A stretch of DNA of 64,000 nt from contig NZ_VLKY01000003.1 of the NCBI RefSeq assembly GCF_007830155.1, positions 310,001 to 374,000 on the forward strand, written 5' to 3'. Positions 1 to 10,836 of this stretch are shown here, in pieces. Made by a program: the position numbers and the translations under genes. Within the stretch, counting starts at the first letter, position 1; every line of letters starts with the position of its first letter. This stretch comes from Pseudomonas duriflava (GTDB lineage Bacteria > Pseudomonadota > Gammaproteobacteria > Pseudomonadales > Pseudomonadaceae). The notes below the pieces were generated by a model. It saw only the letters and a program-made list of their open reading frames with translations, was not told the origin of the DNA and searched no databases.

Positions 1-229
1 AGCGGCGCATAAAGGCCCGTACGGCCGCATAGAGTAGGATCAGACCGACGACCAAGACAACAAAACTGATGTAGGAATCGTCCATACCAATGGCGCGAGC
101 CATGCCTTGAAGAAAATCATGAACGGCATCGCCAATGCCGCCTAGTACGCCACTGAACACATCAATGATGAAGCGGATGACGCTTCCCAGCGCCTGGCCC
201 AGCCAATCGAAAAACCCTTCGGTACGCAT
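1..229 (-). CDS. small membrane protein of unknown function, partial (3' end outside window)
   Basis: An open minus-strand frame starts with ATG at 229 after a purine-rich AAGGGAAT ribosome binding site and stays open to base 1, so the C-terminus lies outside the window. The 76 visible residues begin MRTEGFFDWLGQALG, continue with an amphipathic glycine-rich stretch, and end in a hydrophobic segment (about residues 57-71, FVVLVVGLILLYAAV) followed by basic residues. This suggests a single-pass inner-membrane peptide. A small conserved ORF upstream of bioB is usual in Pseudomonas as I recall. Function unknown. It is divergent from bioB. Confidence 0.55.
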   Translation of the reverse strand, partial: MRTEGFFDWLGQALGSVIRFIIDVFSGVLGGIGDAVHDFLQGMARAIGMDDSYISFVVLVVGLILLYAAVRAFMRR

Positions 230-434
230 AGGTATTCCCTTGTAATAACTTAATCCCTTGGAGCGCTTAAAAAGAGCTGGGTTCGCGGCCGTGCTGCTTA
301 TCGCTTGGGCAGGCGATCCTGCTCACATATTTGTTTCCCTGGAGGGATACCCATAAGCCGCAGTCAGGTGTCCCAGGAAAAGCCTTTAGTCAAAAGCATT
401 GAAAAATTAAGGGAATTGTATATTTATTGATCAG

Positions 435-466
435 ATGTAAACCTGGGTATCGAATAAAGTTGACGG
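435..466 (+). promoter_or_regulatory. candidate BirA (biotin repressor) operator upstream of bioB
   Basis: The 288-base gap before bioB contains the half-site ATGTAAACC (435-443) and, 14 bases later, the inverted half AGTTGACGG (458-466). Known BirA operators have the form TTGTAAACC-N14-16-GGTTTACAA or GGTTGACAA, so both halves match with one or two mismatches and correct spacing. The location about 50 bases before the bioB start fits repression of the bio operon by biotinyl-AMP-BirA. The rest of the gap (230-434) shows only AT-rich promoter-like sequence, such as the stretch around 415-430. This is inference from motif and position. Confidence 0.45.
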
Positions 467-517
467 CAATTATCCGTGCTGCCCAGCAGCCGTCTTTTTA
501 TACCGAAGGATTGAGCC

Positions 518-1567
518 ATGAGCGCTACCGCTACGCGTCACGACTGGACCCTTGCCGACGTCCGTGCTCTGTTCGAGCTGCCGTTCAACGACCTGCTTTT
601 CCAGGCGCAGACGGTTCACCGTCAGCACTTCGACCCCAACCGTGTACAGGTCTCCACGCTGCTCTCCATCAAGACCGGTGCCTGCCCGGAGGACTGCAAA
701 TACTGTCCGCAGTCCGGTCACTACAACACGGGGCTGGACAAAGAAAAGCTGATGGAAGTGGAGAAGGTGCTCAAAGCGGCAGAAGAAGCCAAGGCCATCG
801 GCTCGACCCGTTTCTGCATGGGCGCGGCGTGGAAGCATCCTTCTGCCAAGGATATGCCTTACGTGCTGCAGATGGTCAAGGGCGTGAAGGCGCTGGGCCT
901 GGAAACCTGCATGACGCTGGGCAAGCTCGACCGTGAGCAGACTCAGGCTCTGGCCGAGGCCGGTCTGGATTATTACAACCATAACCTGGACACCTCGCCG
1001 GAGTACTACGGCAATATCATTACCACGCGCACCTACGCGGATCGCCTGGAAACATTGTCTTATGTGCGCGACGCAGGCATGAAGATCTGCTCCGGTGGCA
1101 TCCTGGGTATGGGCGAGTCCGTTGACGACCGTGCAGGCCTTCTGATCCAACTGGCCAACCTGCCCGAGCATCCTGAATCCGTCCCGATCAATATGTTGGT
1201 CAAGGTGAAAGGCACTCCGCTGGCCGAGGAGAAGGATGTCGACCCGTTCGATTTCATCCGTACCCTGGCTGTAGCGCGGATCATGATGCCTAAGTCCCAT
1301 GTACGGCTGTCTGCTGGCCGTGAGCAGATGAACGAGCAGATGCAGTCCCTGGCGTTTTTTGCCGGCGCGAACTCCATCTTCTACGGTGAGAAGTTGTTGA
1401 CCACCGGTAACCCGCAGGCCGAAAAGGACATGCTCCTGTTCAAGCGCTTGGGCATCAAGCCGGAAGAGCGGGAAGAGCATGACGACGAAGTTCACCAGGC
1501 TGCCATCGAGCAGGCTTTGATTGAGCAGAAAAATTCCGCCTTGTTCTACGATGCGGCGTCGGCCTAA
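518..1567 (+). CDS. bioB: biotin synthase
   Basis: Radical-SAM enzyme that inserts sulfur into dethiobiotin to make biotin, the last step of the pathway. The protein has 349 residues, the family's usual size. The radical-SAM cluster motif C56-X3-C60-X2-C63 is visible in [14 protein letters not shown], and the fold continues through the conserved [13 protein letters not shown] and SGGILGMGE segments. The ATG at 518 is preceded by GAAGGATTGAGCC. It is the first gene of bioB-bioF-bioH-bioC-bioD, all on the plus strand with overlaps or short gaps, so the operon makes biotin from a malonyl-ACP starter. Regulation is probably by BirA through the candidate operator just upstream. Confidence 0.98.
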   Translation: MSATATRHDWTLADVRALFELPFNDLLFQAQTVHRQHFDPNRVQVSTLLSIKTGACPEDCKYCPQSGHYNTGLDKEKLMEVEKVLKAAEEAKAIGSTRFCMGAAWKHPSAKDMPYVLQMVKGVKALGLETCMTLGKLDREQTQALAEAGLDYYNHNLDTSPEYYGNIITTRTYADRLETLSYVRDAGMKICSGGILGMGESVDDRAGLLIQLANLPEHPESVPINMLVKVKGTPLAEEKDVDPFDFIRTLAVARIMMPKSHVRLSAGREQMNEQMQSLAFFAGANSIFYGEKLLTTGNPQAEKDMLLFKRLGIKPEEREEHDDEVHQAAIEQALIEQKNSALFYDAASA

Positions 1568-1592
1568 GCACTTATGGCTGGCTGAATAGAGT

Positions 1593-1615
1593 GGATAGCC
1601 CGATATGGGCTATCC
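1593..1615 (+). other. perfect hairpin between bioB and bioF
   Basis: GGATAGCCC (1593-1601) and GGGCTATCC (1607-1615) form a 9-bp stem with a 5-base GATAT loop in the 70-base bioB-bioF gap. It is followed by ATATTATC rather than a clean U-run, so it looks like a weak attenuator or an mRNA-stabilising processing hairpin that lowers expression of bioF onward, not a full terminator. Confidence 0.5.
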
Positions 1616-1637
1616 ATATTATCGGTGACCTTTCATC

Positions 1638-2813
1638 ATGCCATTCGATCTTTCCTCACGCCTGGCCGAGCGCCGCGCTGCACACCTGTACCGTCAACGA
1701 CCCTTACTGGAAGGTCCTCAGGGACCCGAGGTGATCGTTGATGGCCAGCCGCTGTTGGCGTTCTGCAACAACGACTACCTGGGCCTTGCAAATCATCCCG
1801 AGGTGATCGCTGCCCTGCAGACGGGGACCAAGCGCTGGGGCGTAGGCGGTGGCGCCTCACATCTGGTGATCGGGCATAGCGGGCCGCATCATGCCTTGGA
1901 AGAGGCGTTGGCCGCCTTTACTGGCCGGCCGCGCGCCTTGCTGTTTTCTACCGGTTATATGGCTAATCTCGCTGCCGTGACGGCGTTGGTCGGCCGTGGC
2001 GACACCGTATTGGAAGACCGGCTCAATCATGCGTCCTTGCTGGATGCTGGGTTGCTGTCCGGGGCGCGCTTCTCGCGCTACCTGCATAATGATCCGGCTA
2101 GTCTCGCCAGCCGCCTCGACAAGGCTGAAGGCAATACGCTGGTTGTGACCGACGGCGTGTTCAGCATGGACGGCAATCTGGCCGATATACCTGCCTTGGC
2201 CCAGGTTGCACGCAGCAAGGGCGCCTGGCTGATGGTCGACGACGCCCATGGCTTCGGGCCGCTGGGCCTGAAGGGCGGCGGTGTGGCCGAGCATTTTGGT
2301 TTGAGTCTGGATGATGCTCCCGTTCTGGTCGGTACCTTGGGCAAAGCCTTCGGCACCGCGGGTGCGTTTGTGGCCGGTAGCGATGAACTCATCGAAACCT
2401 TGATTCAATTCGCACGTCCTTACATTTATACAACGAGCCAGCCGCCCGCCGTGGCCTGCGCTACCTTGAAGGCGCTGGAACTGCTGGAAGCGGAGTCCTG
2501 GCGGCGCGACCACTTGAATGCCCTGATTCAGCGATTCCGCTCTGGTGCGCAAGCCTTGGGGCTTTCGTTGATGGACAGTTTCACGCCAATCCAGCCTATT
2601 CTCGTCGGCAGCAGTGACCGCGCCCTGGCGTTTTCCGCCGCCCTGAAACGCCATGGAGTTCTCGTCACCGCGATCCGTCCGCCCACCGTTCCGAACAATA
2701 GTGCCCGGTTGCGGGTTACTCTGTCGGCCGCACATAGCGAGCAGCACGTCGACCGCCTGCTCGCTGCACTTGCTGAAGCGTGGTCGGAATTGAAAGGAAC
2801 GGAACATGCGTGA
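1638..2813 (+). CDS. bioF: 8-amino-7-oxononanoate synthase
   Basis: PLP enzyme that condenses pimeloyl-ACP (or -CoA) with L-alanine, releasing CO2, to form 8-amino-7-oxononanoate (KAPA). At 391 residues it has the normal family length. Visible features are the N-terminal [13 protein letters not shown], the glycine-rich [13 protein letters not shown], the [12 protein letters not shown] segment, the [12 protein letters not shown] cofactor aspartate/histidine region, and the PLP lysine K236 in [13 protein letters not shown]. It follows bioB after a 70-base gap with a hairpin, and its 3' end overlaps bioH by 8 bases, indicating translational coupling. bioA is not in the window, which is common in Pseudomonas, where it lies elsewhere. 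Confidence 0.97.
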   Translation: MPFDLSSRLAERRAAHLYRQRPLLEGPQGPEVIVDGQPLLAFCNNDYLGLANHPEVIAALQTGTKRWGVGGGASHLVIGHSGPHHALEEALAAFTGRPRALLFSTGYMANLAAVTALVGRGDTVLEDRLNHASLLDAGLLSGARFSRYLHNDPASLASRLDKAEGNTLVVTDGVFSMDGNLADIPALAQVARSKGAWLMVDDAHGFGPLGLKGGGVAEHFGLSLDDAPVLVGTLGKAFGTAGAFVAGSDELIETLIQFARPYIYTTSQPPAVACATLKALELLEAESWRRDHLNALIQRFRSGAQALGLSLMDSFTPIQPILVGSSDRALAFSAALKRHGVLVTAIRPPTVPNNSARLRVTLSAAHSEQHVDRLLAALAEAWSELKGTEHA

Positions 2814-3523
2814 CACTTTAGTGCTGTTGCCCGGGTGGGGTCTGGGCACGGCCCCTCTGGAGCCGCTGCGTGACGAGCTGCTTGAGATAGCACCTTATCT
2901 GGATGTACACATCGAGCCTTTGCCGGAGCTGGCCGATGTCTCCGCCTGGTTCGATGATCTTGACGCCCGCCTGCCAGATAAGGTCTGGCTGGGCGGCTGG
3001 TCACTGGGTGGCATGATTGCCAGCGAGCTGACTCAGCGCCGGAGCGATCGTATCCTCGGCCTGATCACGCTGGGCAGCAATCCCTGCTTTGTTGCGCGGC
3101 ACGGCTGGCAAAGCGCGATGTCGCGTACCGTCTTCACTGATTTCTACGAAGCCTGCACGCTCGACGCCGAGTTGACTCTTAAGCGCTTCACTCATTTGGT
3201 TAGTCAGGGCGCACGTGATCGCAAGACCCTGACCCGCCTGCTGCAAGTGACGCTGCCAGAAACGAGCGGTGACGTTGCCGTGGCGGGGTTAGAGCTGCTG
3301 GCTCAATTGGACACGCGCGAAGCCCTCAAGGCATACAACGGCCCGCAACTGCATCTGTTTGCGGCTAACGATGCGCTGGTGCCTGTTGCGGCTGCACATG
3401 CTCTGCTTGAAGAAGTTCCAGACGTAAACGTTCACGTTTTCGAGCCGGCCAGCCATGGCCTGCCGTTGGAACGTCCGGATGAACTCGCAACGGTGATCAA
3501 CCGTTTCATTTATGAGGGCCGTG

Positions 3524-3531
<8 letters not shown>
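2806..3531 (+). CDS. bioH: pimeloyl-ACP methyl ester carboxylesterase
   Basis: Alpha/beta-hydrolase that removes the methyl ester from pimeloyl-ACP methyl ester and so ends the BioC-initiated chain elongation. The protein has 241 residues, slightly shorter than E. coli BioH. The oxyanion segment LLPGWGLG is at the N-terminus; the nucleophile is S66 in GGWSLGGM, the aspartate is in [10 protein letters not shown], and the histidine is in [10 protein letters not shown] near the C-terminus. It overlaps bioF (8 bases) upstream and bioC (8 bases) downstream. Having bioH inside the bio operon next to bioC is the Pseudomonas arrangement, unlike E. coli. Confidence 0.93.
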
Positions 3532-5025
<1,494 letters not shown>

Positions 5026-5118
5026 GCCAAGCGGCATTCATGCTTTTTTAATCGTAGGGTTTGCCAGCCAGATCTGGTTCAATGATCAAACGCCTCATGC
5101 AGTCAAAGGGAGCGAATC

Positions 5119-5403
5119 ATGAACATTTCCAGTAGTAGTTTCAGTTACGGGCTCGCCGCTTACCAAGCTGGTCAGTCCCGTGTCGATCAAGCTGGTAGCG
5201 TTATTGCCGCCAATACCTTACCTAACGATGGCCAAGCCCGTACTGATCAGGTACGCAGCGTCGAAGGCTCAGCCGAAAATCCGGCCGACAAGGCTGCTCA
5301 GCTAGTGAGTCTGGAAGCTGGCAAGACCCAGGCCTTGGCCGGTGCACGGCTTATACAGGCTGCCGATGAAACCCTGGGTACGCTGATCAATACCTATGCC
5401 TGA
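5119..5403 (+). CDS. conserved small protein with a flagellar-rod-like C-terminus, function unknown
   Basis: 94-residue protein with a good ribosome binding site (AAAGGGAGCG) before ATG 5119. It is rich in Ala, Gln and Ser, has no signal peptide or membrane segment, and looks helical. The last 20 residues (AGARLIQAADETLGTLINTY) resemble the C-terminal helix of flagellar rod/hook proteins, whose family ends in patterns like NSKVIxTADEMLGTLINL. A small ORF between bioD and the acyl-CoA dehydrogenase is conserved in Pseudomonas as I recall. It is followed directly by a strong terminator, so it ends the bio transcript or is its own unit. Confidence 0.7.
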   Translation: MNISSSSFSYGLAAYQAGQSRVDQAGSVIAANTLPNDGQARTDQVRSVEGSAENPADKAAQLVSLEAGKTQALAGARLIQAADETLGTLINTYA

Positions 5404-5442
5404 TGGCTAAGGCTGGTCTCATTGGCCTTGGCTCTTCTCCAG

Positions 5443-5472
5443 CGCCGCGGGTTTACCACCCGCGGCGTTTTT
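5443..5472 (+). terminator. rho-independent terminator after the bioD-side small ORF
   Basis: CGCCGCGGGT (5443-5452) pairs perfectly with ACCCGCGGCG (5458-5467) around a 5-base loop, followed by five T residues. A strong intrinsic terminator on the plus strand that separates the bio region from the acyl-CoA dehydrogenase. Confidence 0.9.
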
Positions 5473-5606
5473 GTATCCGCGCGTCACTCGCGGTCGGTCA
5501 GGCTTGACAAGGATAGGAGGAAAACATAAGTTTCAAACAACTGTTTTAACGTCGGCAGGTCTTTTCCTGTGGCGCCTTCATAACAATGCATCCAGAGGTA
5601 ACAGTC

Positions 5607-7412
5607 ATGCCTGACTATAAGGCTCCCTTGCGTGATATCCGCTTTGTCCGTGATGAACTGCTGGGTTATGACGCGCACTACCAGAGTTTGCCCGGATGCC
5701 AAGACGCGACGCCTGACATGGTGTCGGCGATCCTTGAGGAAGGCGCCAAGTTCTGCGAGCAAGTCTTGGCGCCGTTGAACCGCGTAGGTGACAAGGAAGG
5801 CTGCGTGTGGAGCGAGTCGGGCGTAAAGACGCCGACCGGCTTCAAGGAGGCCTACCAGCAGTTCGTAGAGGGCGGTTGGCCGAGTCTGGCGCATGACCCC
5901 TCTTATGGCGGCCAGGGGTTGCCCGAATCGCTGGGTATTGCCCTGTCCGAAATGATCGGCCAGGCCAACTGGGCTTGGGGCATGTACCCTGGTTTATCCC
6001 ACGGGGCGATGAACACCATCGAAACCCACGGTACGGACGAGCAAAAACATACCTACCTCGACAAGCTAGTATCGGGTGAGTGGACCGGCACCATGTGCCT
6101 GACCGAGCCACACTGTGGTTCCGACCTGGGTATGTTGCGTACCCGCGCCGAGCCGCAGGTCGATGGCAGTTACGCCATTACTGGCACTAAAATCTTTATA
6201 TCCGCCGGCGAGCATGACCTGACCGATAATATTGTGCACATTGTGCTGGCTCGTCTGCCTGACGCTCCGGCGGGCACCAAGGGTATATCCCTGTTTATCG
6301 TGCCCAAATTCCTGCCCAGCGCTGAAGGGGGCATAGGCGAGCGTAACGGTGTGACCTGTGGCTCCATCGAACACAAGATGGGTATCCACGGTAATGCGAC
6401 CTGCGTGATGAATTTTGATGGTGCTAAAGGCTTTCTGATCGGCCCGCCGAACAAAGGCCTGAACTGCATGTTCACCTTTATGAACACCGCACGGATTGGT
6501 ACAGCGCTGCAAGGTCTGGCTCATGCTGAAGTAGCGTTCCAGGGCGGCATCCGCTATGCCCGTGAGCGCTTGCAGATGCGCTCCCTGACGGGCCCGAAGG
6601 CGCCGGACAAAGCGGCCGACCCGATTATTGTTCACCCGGATGTGCGTCGCATGCTGCTGACCATGAAGGCGTTCGCCGAAGGTAACCGCGCGATGATCTA
6701 CTTTGCCGCCAAGCTGGTGGATGTAGTCCGGTACAGTCAGGATGAGGAAGAAAAGAAAAAGGCCGACGCGCTGCTTGCCTTTATCACACCGATTGCCAAA
6801 GCCTTCATGACCGAAGTGGGCTTCGAGGCAGCTAGCCACGGTATGCAGATCTTTGGTGGTCACGGCTACATCTCTGAGTGGGGCATGGAGCAGAATCTGC
6901 GCGACAGCCGCATTGCCATGATGTACGAGGGCACCACGGGAATTCAGGCCATTGACCTATTAGGCCGCAAGGTACTGATGACCCAGGGCGAGTCGCTCAA
7001 GGGCTTCACTAAAATCGTTCACAAGTTTTGCCAGGCACAGGAAGACAATGCCGAGCTGAAGGAATTCGTTGAGCCTCTGGCCAGATTGAACAAGGAGTGG
7101 GGCGATATTACGCTCAAGGTGGGCATGGCCGCGATGAAGGATCGTGAGGAAGTGGGCGCGGCGGCCGTAGATTACCTGATGTATTCCGGCTATGTCTGCC
7201 TGGCCTATTTCTGGGCCGACATGGCGCGTGTGGCCAGTGAGAAGCTGGCCGCCGGAACGGAAGAAGCCGGCTTCTACAGAGCCAAACTGCAAACGGCACG
7301 CTTCTACTACCAGCGTCTGTTACCTCGTACGCGGACTCATGCCGAAGCCATGCTGGCCGGCGCCGGTAGCCTGATGGATGTAGCAGAAGAAGATTTTGCG
7401 TTGGGCTATTGA
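5607..7412 (+). CDS. acyl-CoA dehydrogenase (long form, C-terminal extension), copy 1
   Basis: FAD-dependent dehydrogenase introducing a trans-2 double bond into acyl-CoA (beta-oxidation or a related thioester pathway). The protein has 601 residues, of the ~600-residue subfamily that includes DmdC-like and Pseudomonas FadE enzymes, not the 380-residue type. Visible: [12 protein letters not shown] (FAD/substrate loop), [43 protein letters not shown], and [17 protein letters not shown] chose ATG 5607 ([10 protein letters not shown]) because of AGAGGTA upstream and the matching start of the paralogue at 46478; an upstream ATG at 5586 is possible. It stands alone between two terminators. Substrate chain length cannot be read from sequence. 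Confidence 0.9.
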   Translation: MPDYKAPLRDIRFVRDELLGYDAHYQSLPGCQDATPDMVSAILEEGAKFCEQVLAPLNRVGDKEGCVWSESGVKTPTGFKEAYQQFVEGGWPSLAHDPSYGGQGLPESLGIALSEMIGQANWAWGMYPGLSHGAMNTIETHGTDEQKHTYLDKLVSGEWTGTMCLTEPHCGSDLGMLRTRAEPQVDGSYAITGTKIFISAGEHDLTDNIVHIVLARLPDAPAGTKGISLFIVPKFLPSAEGGIGERNGVTCGSIEHKMGIHGNATCVMNFDGAKGFLIGPPNKGLNCMFTFMNTARIGTALQGLAHAEVAFQGGIRYARERLQMRSLTGPKAPDKAADPIIVHPDVRRMLLTMKAFAEGNRAMIYFAAKLVDVVRYSQDEEEKKKADALLAFITPIAKAFMTEVGFEAASHGMQIFGGHGYISEWGMEQNLRDSRIAMMYEGTTGIQAIDLLGRKVLMTQGESLKGFTKIVHKFCQAQEDNAELKEFVEPLARLNKEWGDITLKVGMAAMKDREEVGAAAVDYLMYSGYVCLAYFWADMARVASEKLAAGTEEAGFYRAKLQTARFYYQRLLPRTRTHAEAMLAGAGSLMDVAEEDFALGY

Positions 7413-7436
7413 TTACGCCAAGGCCATAAAACAGAA

Positions 7437-7465
7437 GGGCTGCATCGTTAGGTGCAGCCCTTTTT
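7437..7465 (+). terminator. rho-independent terminator after acyl-CoA dehydrogenase
   Basis: GGGCTGCA (7437-7444) and TGCAGCCC (7453-7460) form an 8-bp stem with an 8-base loop, followed by TTTTT. It ends the dehydrogenase transcript and faces the convergent efflux operon. Confidence 0.9.
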
Positions 7466-7546
7466 GTTACACGGGTGGCAAGACCCGGCTGGACAACCTG
7501 TAGGGTGTACTAACCAATAGGCATTGCAGAGGCTCTGGTGCTCGTT

Positions 7547-8446
7547 TTAATGCGCAAAGCTCAACCAGTCGCGATCACTTCGGTCACGCCCATCGTCAAG
7601 CACCACGGTACAGGTCGTACCGGCCGATAACTCGATGCCCTCCGGCACTTCATCGATGGCAATACGCACCGGCACACGCTGGGCGAGGCGGACCCAATTA
7701 AACGTCGGGTTTACGTCGGCGGTTAGCTCACGGCTCTGTGGGTTATCGCGGTCGTAGATGCCGCGGGAAATACTCTCTACATGGCCTTTGAGTACCACGC
7801 CACTCATCATGCGCATTTCCGCAGGTGCGCCTACCTTTACATGCGGCAGTTTGGTTTCTTCAAAGTAGCCGTAAACCCAGAAGGAATTCTTATCGATTAC
7901 GGCAAGCTTTGGCGAGCCGGCGGCAGCATAATCGCCCTTGAATACCGACAGATTGGTAATGTAGCCATCCACCGGGGCGATAATGCGGGTCCGCTTGAGA
8001 TTAAGTTTGGCTGCTTCAAGCTGGGCCAGGGCCTGCTTGTAGTCCGCTTCTGCCGCAGCAGCGACACTGCTGGCATCCTCGCGGCTCTCCTTGGAGACAA
8101 CTAGGCTGTCAATATCGGCTCGGCGTTTGGCATTTTGCAGACGCATATTCAGGGTTGCCTTACGCGAGGCGACCAGCGCCTCGGCCTGATCAACAGCGAT
8201 TTTATAGTGCTCCGGGTCGATTTGAAGGATCAAGTCGCCTTTCTTCACCAGCTGGTTATCTTTTACCGGAACGTCAACCACGATGCCCGACACATCAGGA
8301 GCGATGTTGATGACATTCGCCCGAACCCGGCCATCACGGGTCCACGGGTCGTTCATGTAATGCACCCAGAGCAATCGGCCTATCACCAGCGCGGCCACAA
8401 CGACGATCAGGGTCGCCAATACGCTAAAGATATTTTTCAGAATCAT
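7547..8446 (-). CDS. HlyD/EmrA-family periplasmic adaptor (AaeA-like)
   Basis: Membrane-fusion protein linking an inner-membrane pump to an outer-membrane channel. 299 residues: one N-terminal anchor (residues about 5-28, FSVLATLIVVVAALVIGRLLW), the lipoyl-like half IAPDVSGIVVDVPVKDNQLVKKGDLIL, a helical hairpin (about 80-150), then the second half RIIAPVDGYITNLSVFKGDY and a beta-barrel. It is the last gene of a minus-strand operon (outer-membrane factor, FUSC pump, DUF1656, adaptor), 13 bases after the DUF1656 gene. By similarity of layout to E. coli aaeXAB the system probably exports aromatic carboxylic acids; the substrate is inferred, not shown. Confidence 0.88.
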   Translation of the reverse strand: MILKNIFSVLATLIVVVAALVIGRLLWVHYMNDPWTRDGRVRANVINIAPDVSGIVVDVPVKDNQLVKKGDLILQIDPEHYKIAVDQAEALVASRKATLNMRLQNAKRRADIDSLVVSKESREDASSVAAAAEADYKQALAQLEAAKLNLKRTRIIAPVDGYITNLSVFKGDYAAAGSPKLAVIDKNSFWVYGYFEETKLPHVKVGAPAEMRMMSGVVLKGHVESISRGIYDRDNPQSRELTADVNPTFNWVRLAQRVPVRIAIDEVPEGIELSAGTTCTVVLDDGRDRSDRDWLSFAH

Positions 8447-8459
8447 CGAAACAGGGCTC

Positions 8460-8660
8460 TCAACGGTAAACGGTCAATGCCAGGCCGCCATAGATGCAGG
8501 CAAACAGGCTCAGGCGGAACAAGGAAGGGTGCCAAGTAAAACGGTACAGTCCGATACTGGCGAACAGGCGATCGACGACCCAGGTCACCAGCAGTCCGAC
8601 GACGAACAAGACGGTGACGGTAGGCAGATACACGCCATGAAAGGCGAATTCACGAGGCAT
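8460..8660 (-). CDS. DUF1656 small membrane protein (AaeX-like)
   Basis: 66-residue protein starting MPREFAFHGVYLPTV at ATG 8660, chosen because upstream residues in the same frame belong to the end of the pump gene and this is the conserved family start. Two hydrophobic segments (about 12-28 and 48-64) with a central FTWHPSLFR signature are typical of DUF1656, which always accompanies FUSC/HlyD aromatic-acid efflux pumps. It overlaps the end of the FUSC gene by 11 bases, indicating coupled translation. Its role in the pump is not established. Confidence 0.85.
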   Translation of the reverse strand: MPREFAFHGVYLPTVTVLFVVGLLVTWVVDRLFASIGLYRFTWHPSLFRLSLFACIYGGLALTVYR

Positions 8661-10836
8661 GAGACAGTCCTGTAGCAACCGTCTCGCTCGGCGCATAGGA
8701 GGCCAGGGGCCCGTGCGGGTCGAGCAGGGACGTGCGGATAAAGTGCAAGAAACTCTGGATACGACGCAGGGGTGACTCTTCGAAGTGTTGCGTGTCGGGT
8801 TCACGGGCTTCCTCAACGCAGGCAATGGCGCTATCCACCGCGTTCAAGGCGCGCTGCAGGTTGCCGCTGGACGGTTTCAGGAACAGCCGCGCCAGGGCTC
8901 GGCCCATGGCACGTGTCGCCTGCTGCCAAGGCGTGTTTTCGGCATAACGTTCGCTATCAGGCAGGCGTGCCTGTTCCTGGCGTAACTCGATCACGGCATG
9001 TCCGATCTCCTGCACGGTAAACGTCCAGCCCATCAATTCTTTTTGAACAGCGGGATTCCCGTTAGCCAAACCATAGGCCTGATTCAGCAGGTCCCGGGAG
9101 GCGCTGTCGAAGCGGTTGGCCAGTCCTGGCAACGGGTGGCCGATGACATTGACCAGCTGTTTACGGAGGTCGCGCTCCAGACGCCGCCAGAGCCAGGGAC
9201 TGTTAGGTGGGAGGATGATGGACGACACCACAGCTGTCGTGAACATGGACAGCACCACGGCAATAGCCGTGTTCAGGAAGGTGCCGGGGTCGTAGACTGG
9301 CGGGTTGTCCGGAATCGAGGTGAAGCAGAAGAACACCAGACTGCCCAGGCCATAACCCATGCAGCCCGGGCGCAGGCTGACGTAGGCCCCAAGAGCAAAG
9401 TAGGTTCCCAGCACCATGAACAGCAAGGGGAAACCGTCCAGGTGCGGGAAAAGAAAGAAATTGAAAACGAACCCCACTGTTACCCCGACCAGCGCGCCGA
9501 AGGCCATTTGCTGGGCCGTACGGTGAGGCAGTGGCGTAGTGGCGGCCAGTGCAGAGACGGCCGCCGCGTTGAGCGTGAACATGTTTCCGCTGGGCCAGGC
9601 CGTCAAGATCCAGAAGACGCTGAGTGCCAGGATGAGCACGCCGGAACGAATCCCGGCTACCGCCGAAGCCATGGTATTGGCCTTGGCCTTGAAGCGCTCG
9701 TTCCACTGCTCGCGCTCATGGTGGGGAGCGGCCAGTGAGGCATGGGTCTGGGTATAGTTGTGCAGTTCTGTAATGAAGCGATAGAGCAGTTCAGCGGCTG
9801 TTTCGAAGTCGCGTCGGTCGATTATGGCCGGTGCCTGCTCATAGAGGGCGTGACGCGCTGTACGAATACGGGCGCGAACGCTTTCCCGCAGGATATCCAG
9901 GCGTTCAGACAGTACCGCGGCGTCCTGTTCGGTCAGCGGTTTGCCCCGGCGGCTGTCGAGCACTTCGATCAACTCGGCCTGAATGCTATCGAAGGCGTCC
10001 AGCACTGCCTTGGCCTGGCGTTGACGTAGACGGACCAGTAGACGGTTCAAGGCATGAAAACGCGTCGTAAGGGCCATGAATTCACTGTTCAGGCGCATCA
10101 AGCGGCCGCTGCGCATGCGCATGTGTGGGTCTTCAAAGGCGGTCACGCTACGCAGGCTTTCCAGTCCCACGGCTTCCGCAGCATAGCGAACTCCCGTCGC
10201 TTCCATCACGGTCCGCTCAAGGATGCCGCGCAGAGAGTCTGCAACGAAACCGGCAAAGGTGCCGAAGCGGTTGTAGAGTGCATTGCTCAGCGCCGCGCTC
10301 GACGTTTGCGGAAAAACGGCGGCCGACACGGCAGCACTGCACACGATACCCAACGAGATTGCCAATACCCGCAGGACGGCGGACATGAATGCCGTGTCCG
10401 CCTGCATTACGGCCGGCAGGCCGATTAACGCCACGGTATAGCCGGATAACACGCACCCGTAGCTGCGCAGGTCGCGAAAATGCATGGCGCCAGCCGTGCA
10501 CAGGCCGATCCAGATCGCGATGCTAACCATGAAAAGTACGCGTGCCTGGGCGAACAGGGCGACCAGCGTCAGCATGACGGCCAGGCCGATCACCGTGCCA
10601 AGGAGACGGTATACGCTCTTGGCGAAAACCTGTCCGCTTTGCGGCTGCATCACAATAAAGACCGTAATCACCGCCGAGCTAGGGTGCGGCAACTGGAAGC
10701 GCATGGCTAGCCAGAGTGTCAGACCGGCAGCAAGCAGCACCTTGAAGAGATAAATCCACATGACACCATTACTGCGCGCCCACGCATTTAGGGCTTGGCG
10801 GAGCGCAAGGGCTGGCACGGCTGACGTATTTTTCAT
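8650..10836 (-). CDS. FUSC-family inner-membrane efflux pump (AaeB-like)
   Basis: 728-residue pump of the fusaric acid/aromatic acid exporter family. It has the family's duplicated architecture: an N-terminal membrane block (about residues 25-185, including MRFQLPHPSSAVITVFIVMQ), a long cytoplasmic helical region (about 190-400), a second membrane block (about 400-530, FTLNAAAVSALAATTPLP), and a C-terminal soluble region. Its start overlaps the outer-membrane factor gene by 4 bases and its end overlaps DUF1656, so all four genes are one operon. It likely exports hydroxylated aromatic acids or similar weak acids; the specific substrate is unknown. Confidence 0.9.
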   Translation of the reverse strand: MKNTSAVPALALRQALNAWARSNGVMWIYLFKVLLAAGLTLWLAMRFQLPHPSSAVITVFIVMQPQSGQVFAKSVYRLLGTVIGLAVMLTLVALFAQARVLFMVSIAIWIGLCTAGAMHFRDLRSYGCVLSGYTVALIGLPAVMQADTAFMSAVLRVLAISLGIVCSAAVSAAVFPQTSSAALSNALYNRFGTFAGFVADSLRGILERTVMEATGVRYAAEAVGLESLRSVTAFEDPHMRMRSGRLMRLNSEFMALTTRFHALNRLLVRLRQRQAKAVLDAFDSIQAELIEVLDSRRGKPLTEQDAAVLSERLDILRESVRARIRTARHALYEQAPAIIDRRDFETAAELLYRFITELHNYTQTHASLAAPHHEREQWNERFKAKANTMASAVAGIRSGVLILALSVFWILTAWPSGNMFTLNAAAVSALAATTPLPHRTAQQMAFGALVGVTVGFVFNFFLFPHLDGFPLLFMVLGTYFALGAYVSLRPGCMGYGLGSLVFFCFTSIPDNPPVYDPGTFLNTAIAVVLSMFTTAVVSSIILPPNSPWLWRRLERDLRKQLVNVIGHPLPGLANRFDSASRDLLNQAYGLANGNPAVQKELMGWTFTVQEIGHAVIELRQEQARLPDSERYAENTPWQQATRAMGRALARLFLKPSSGNLQRALNAVDSAIACVEEAREPDTQHFEESPLRRIQSFLHFIRTSLLDPHGPLASYAPSETVATGLSHAS

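Noticed and set aside
470-1495. 341-codon open frame on the minus strand across bioB
   Set aside because: It is a shadow of bioB, which is highly conserved; the minus-strand product shows no domain and has no ribosome binding site.
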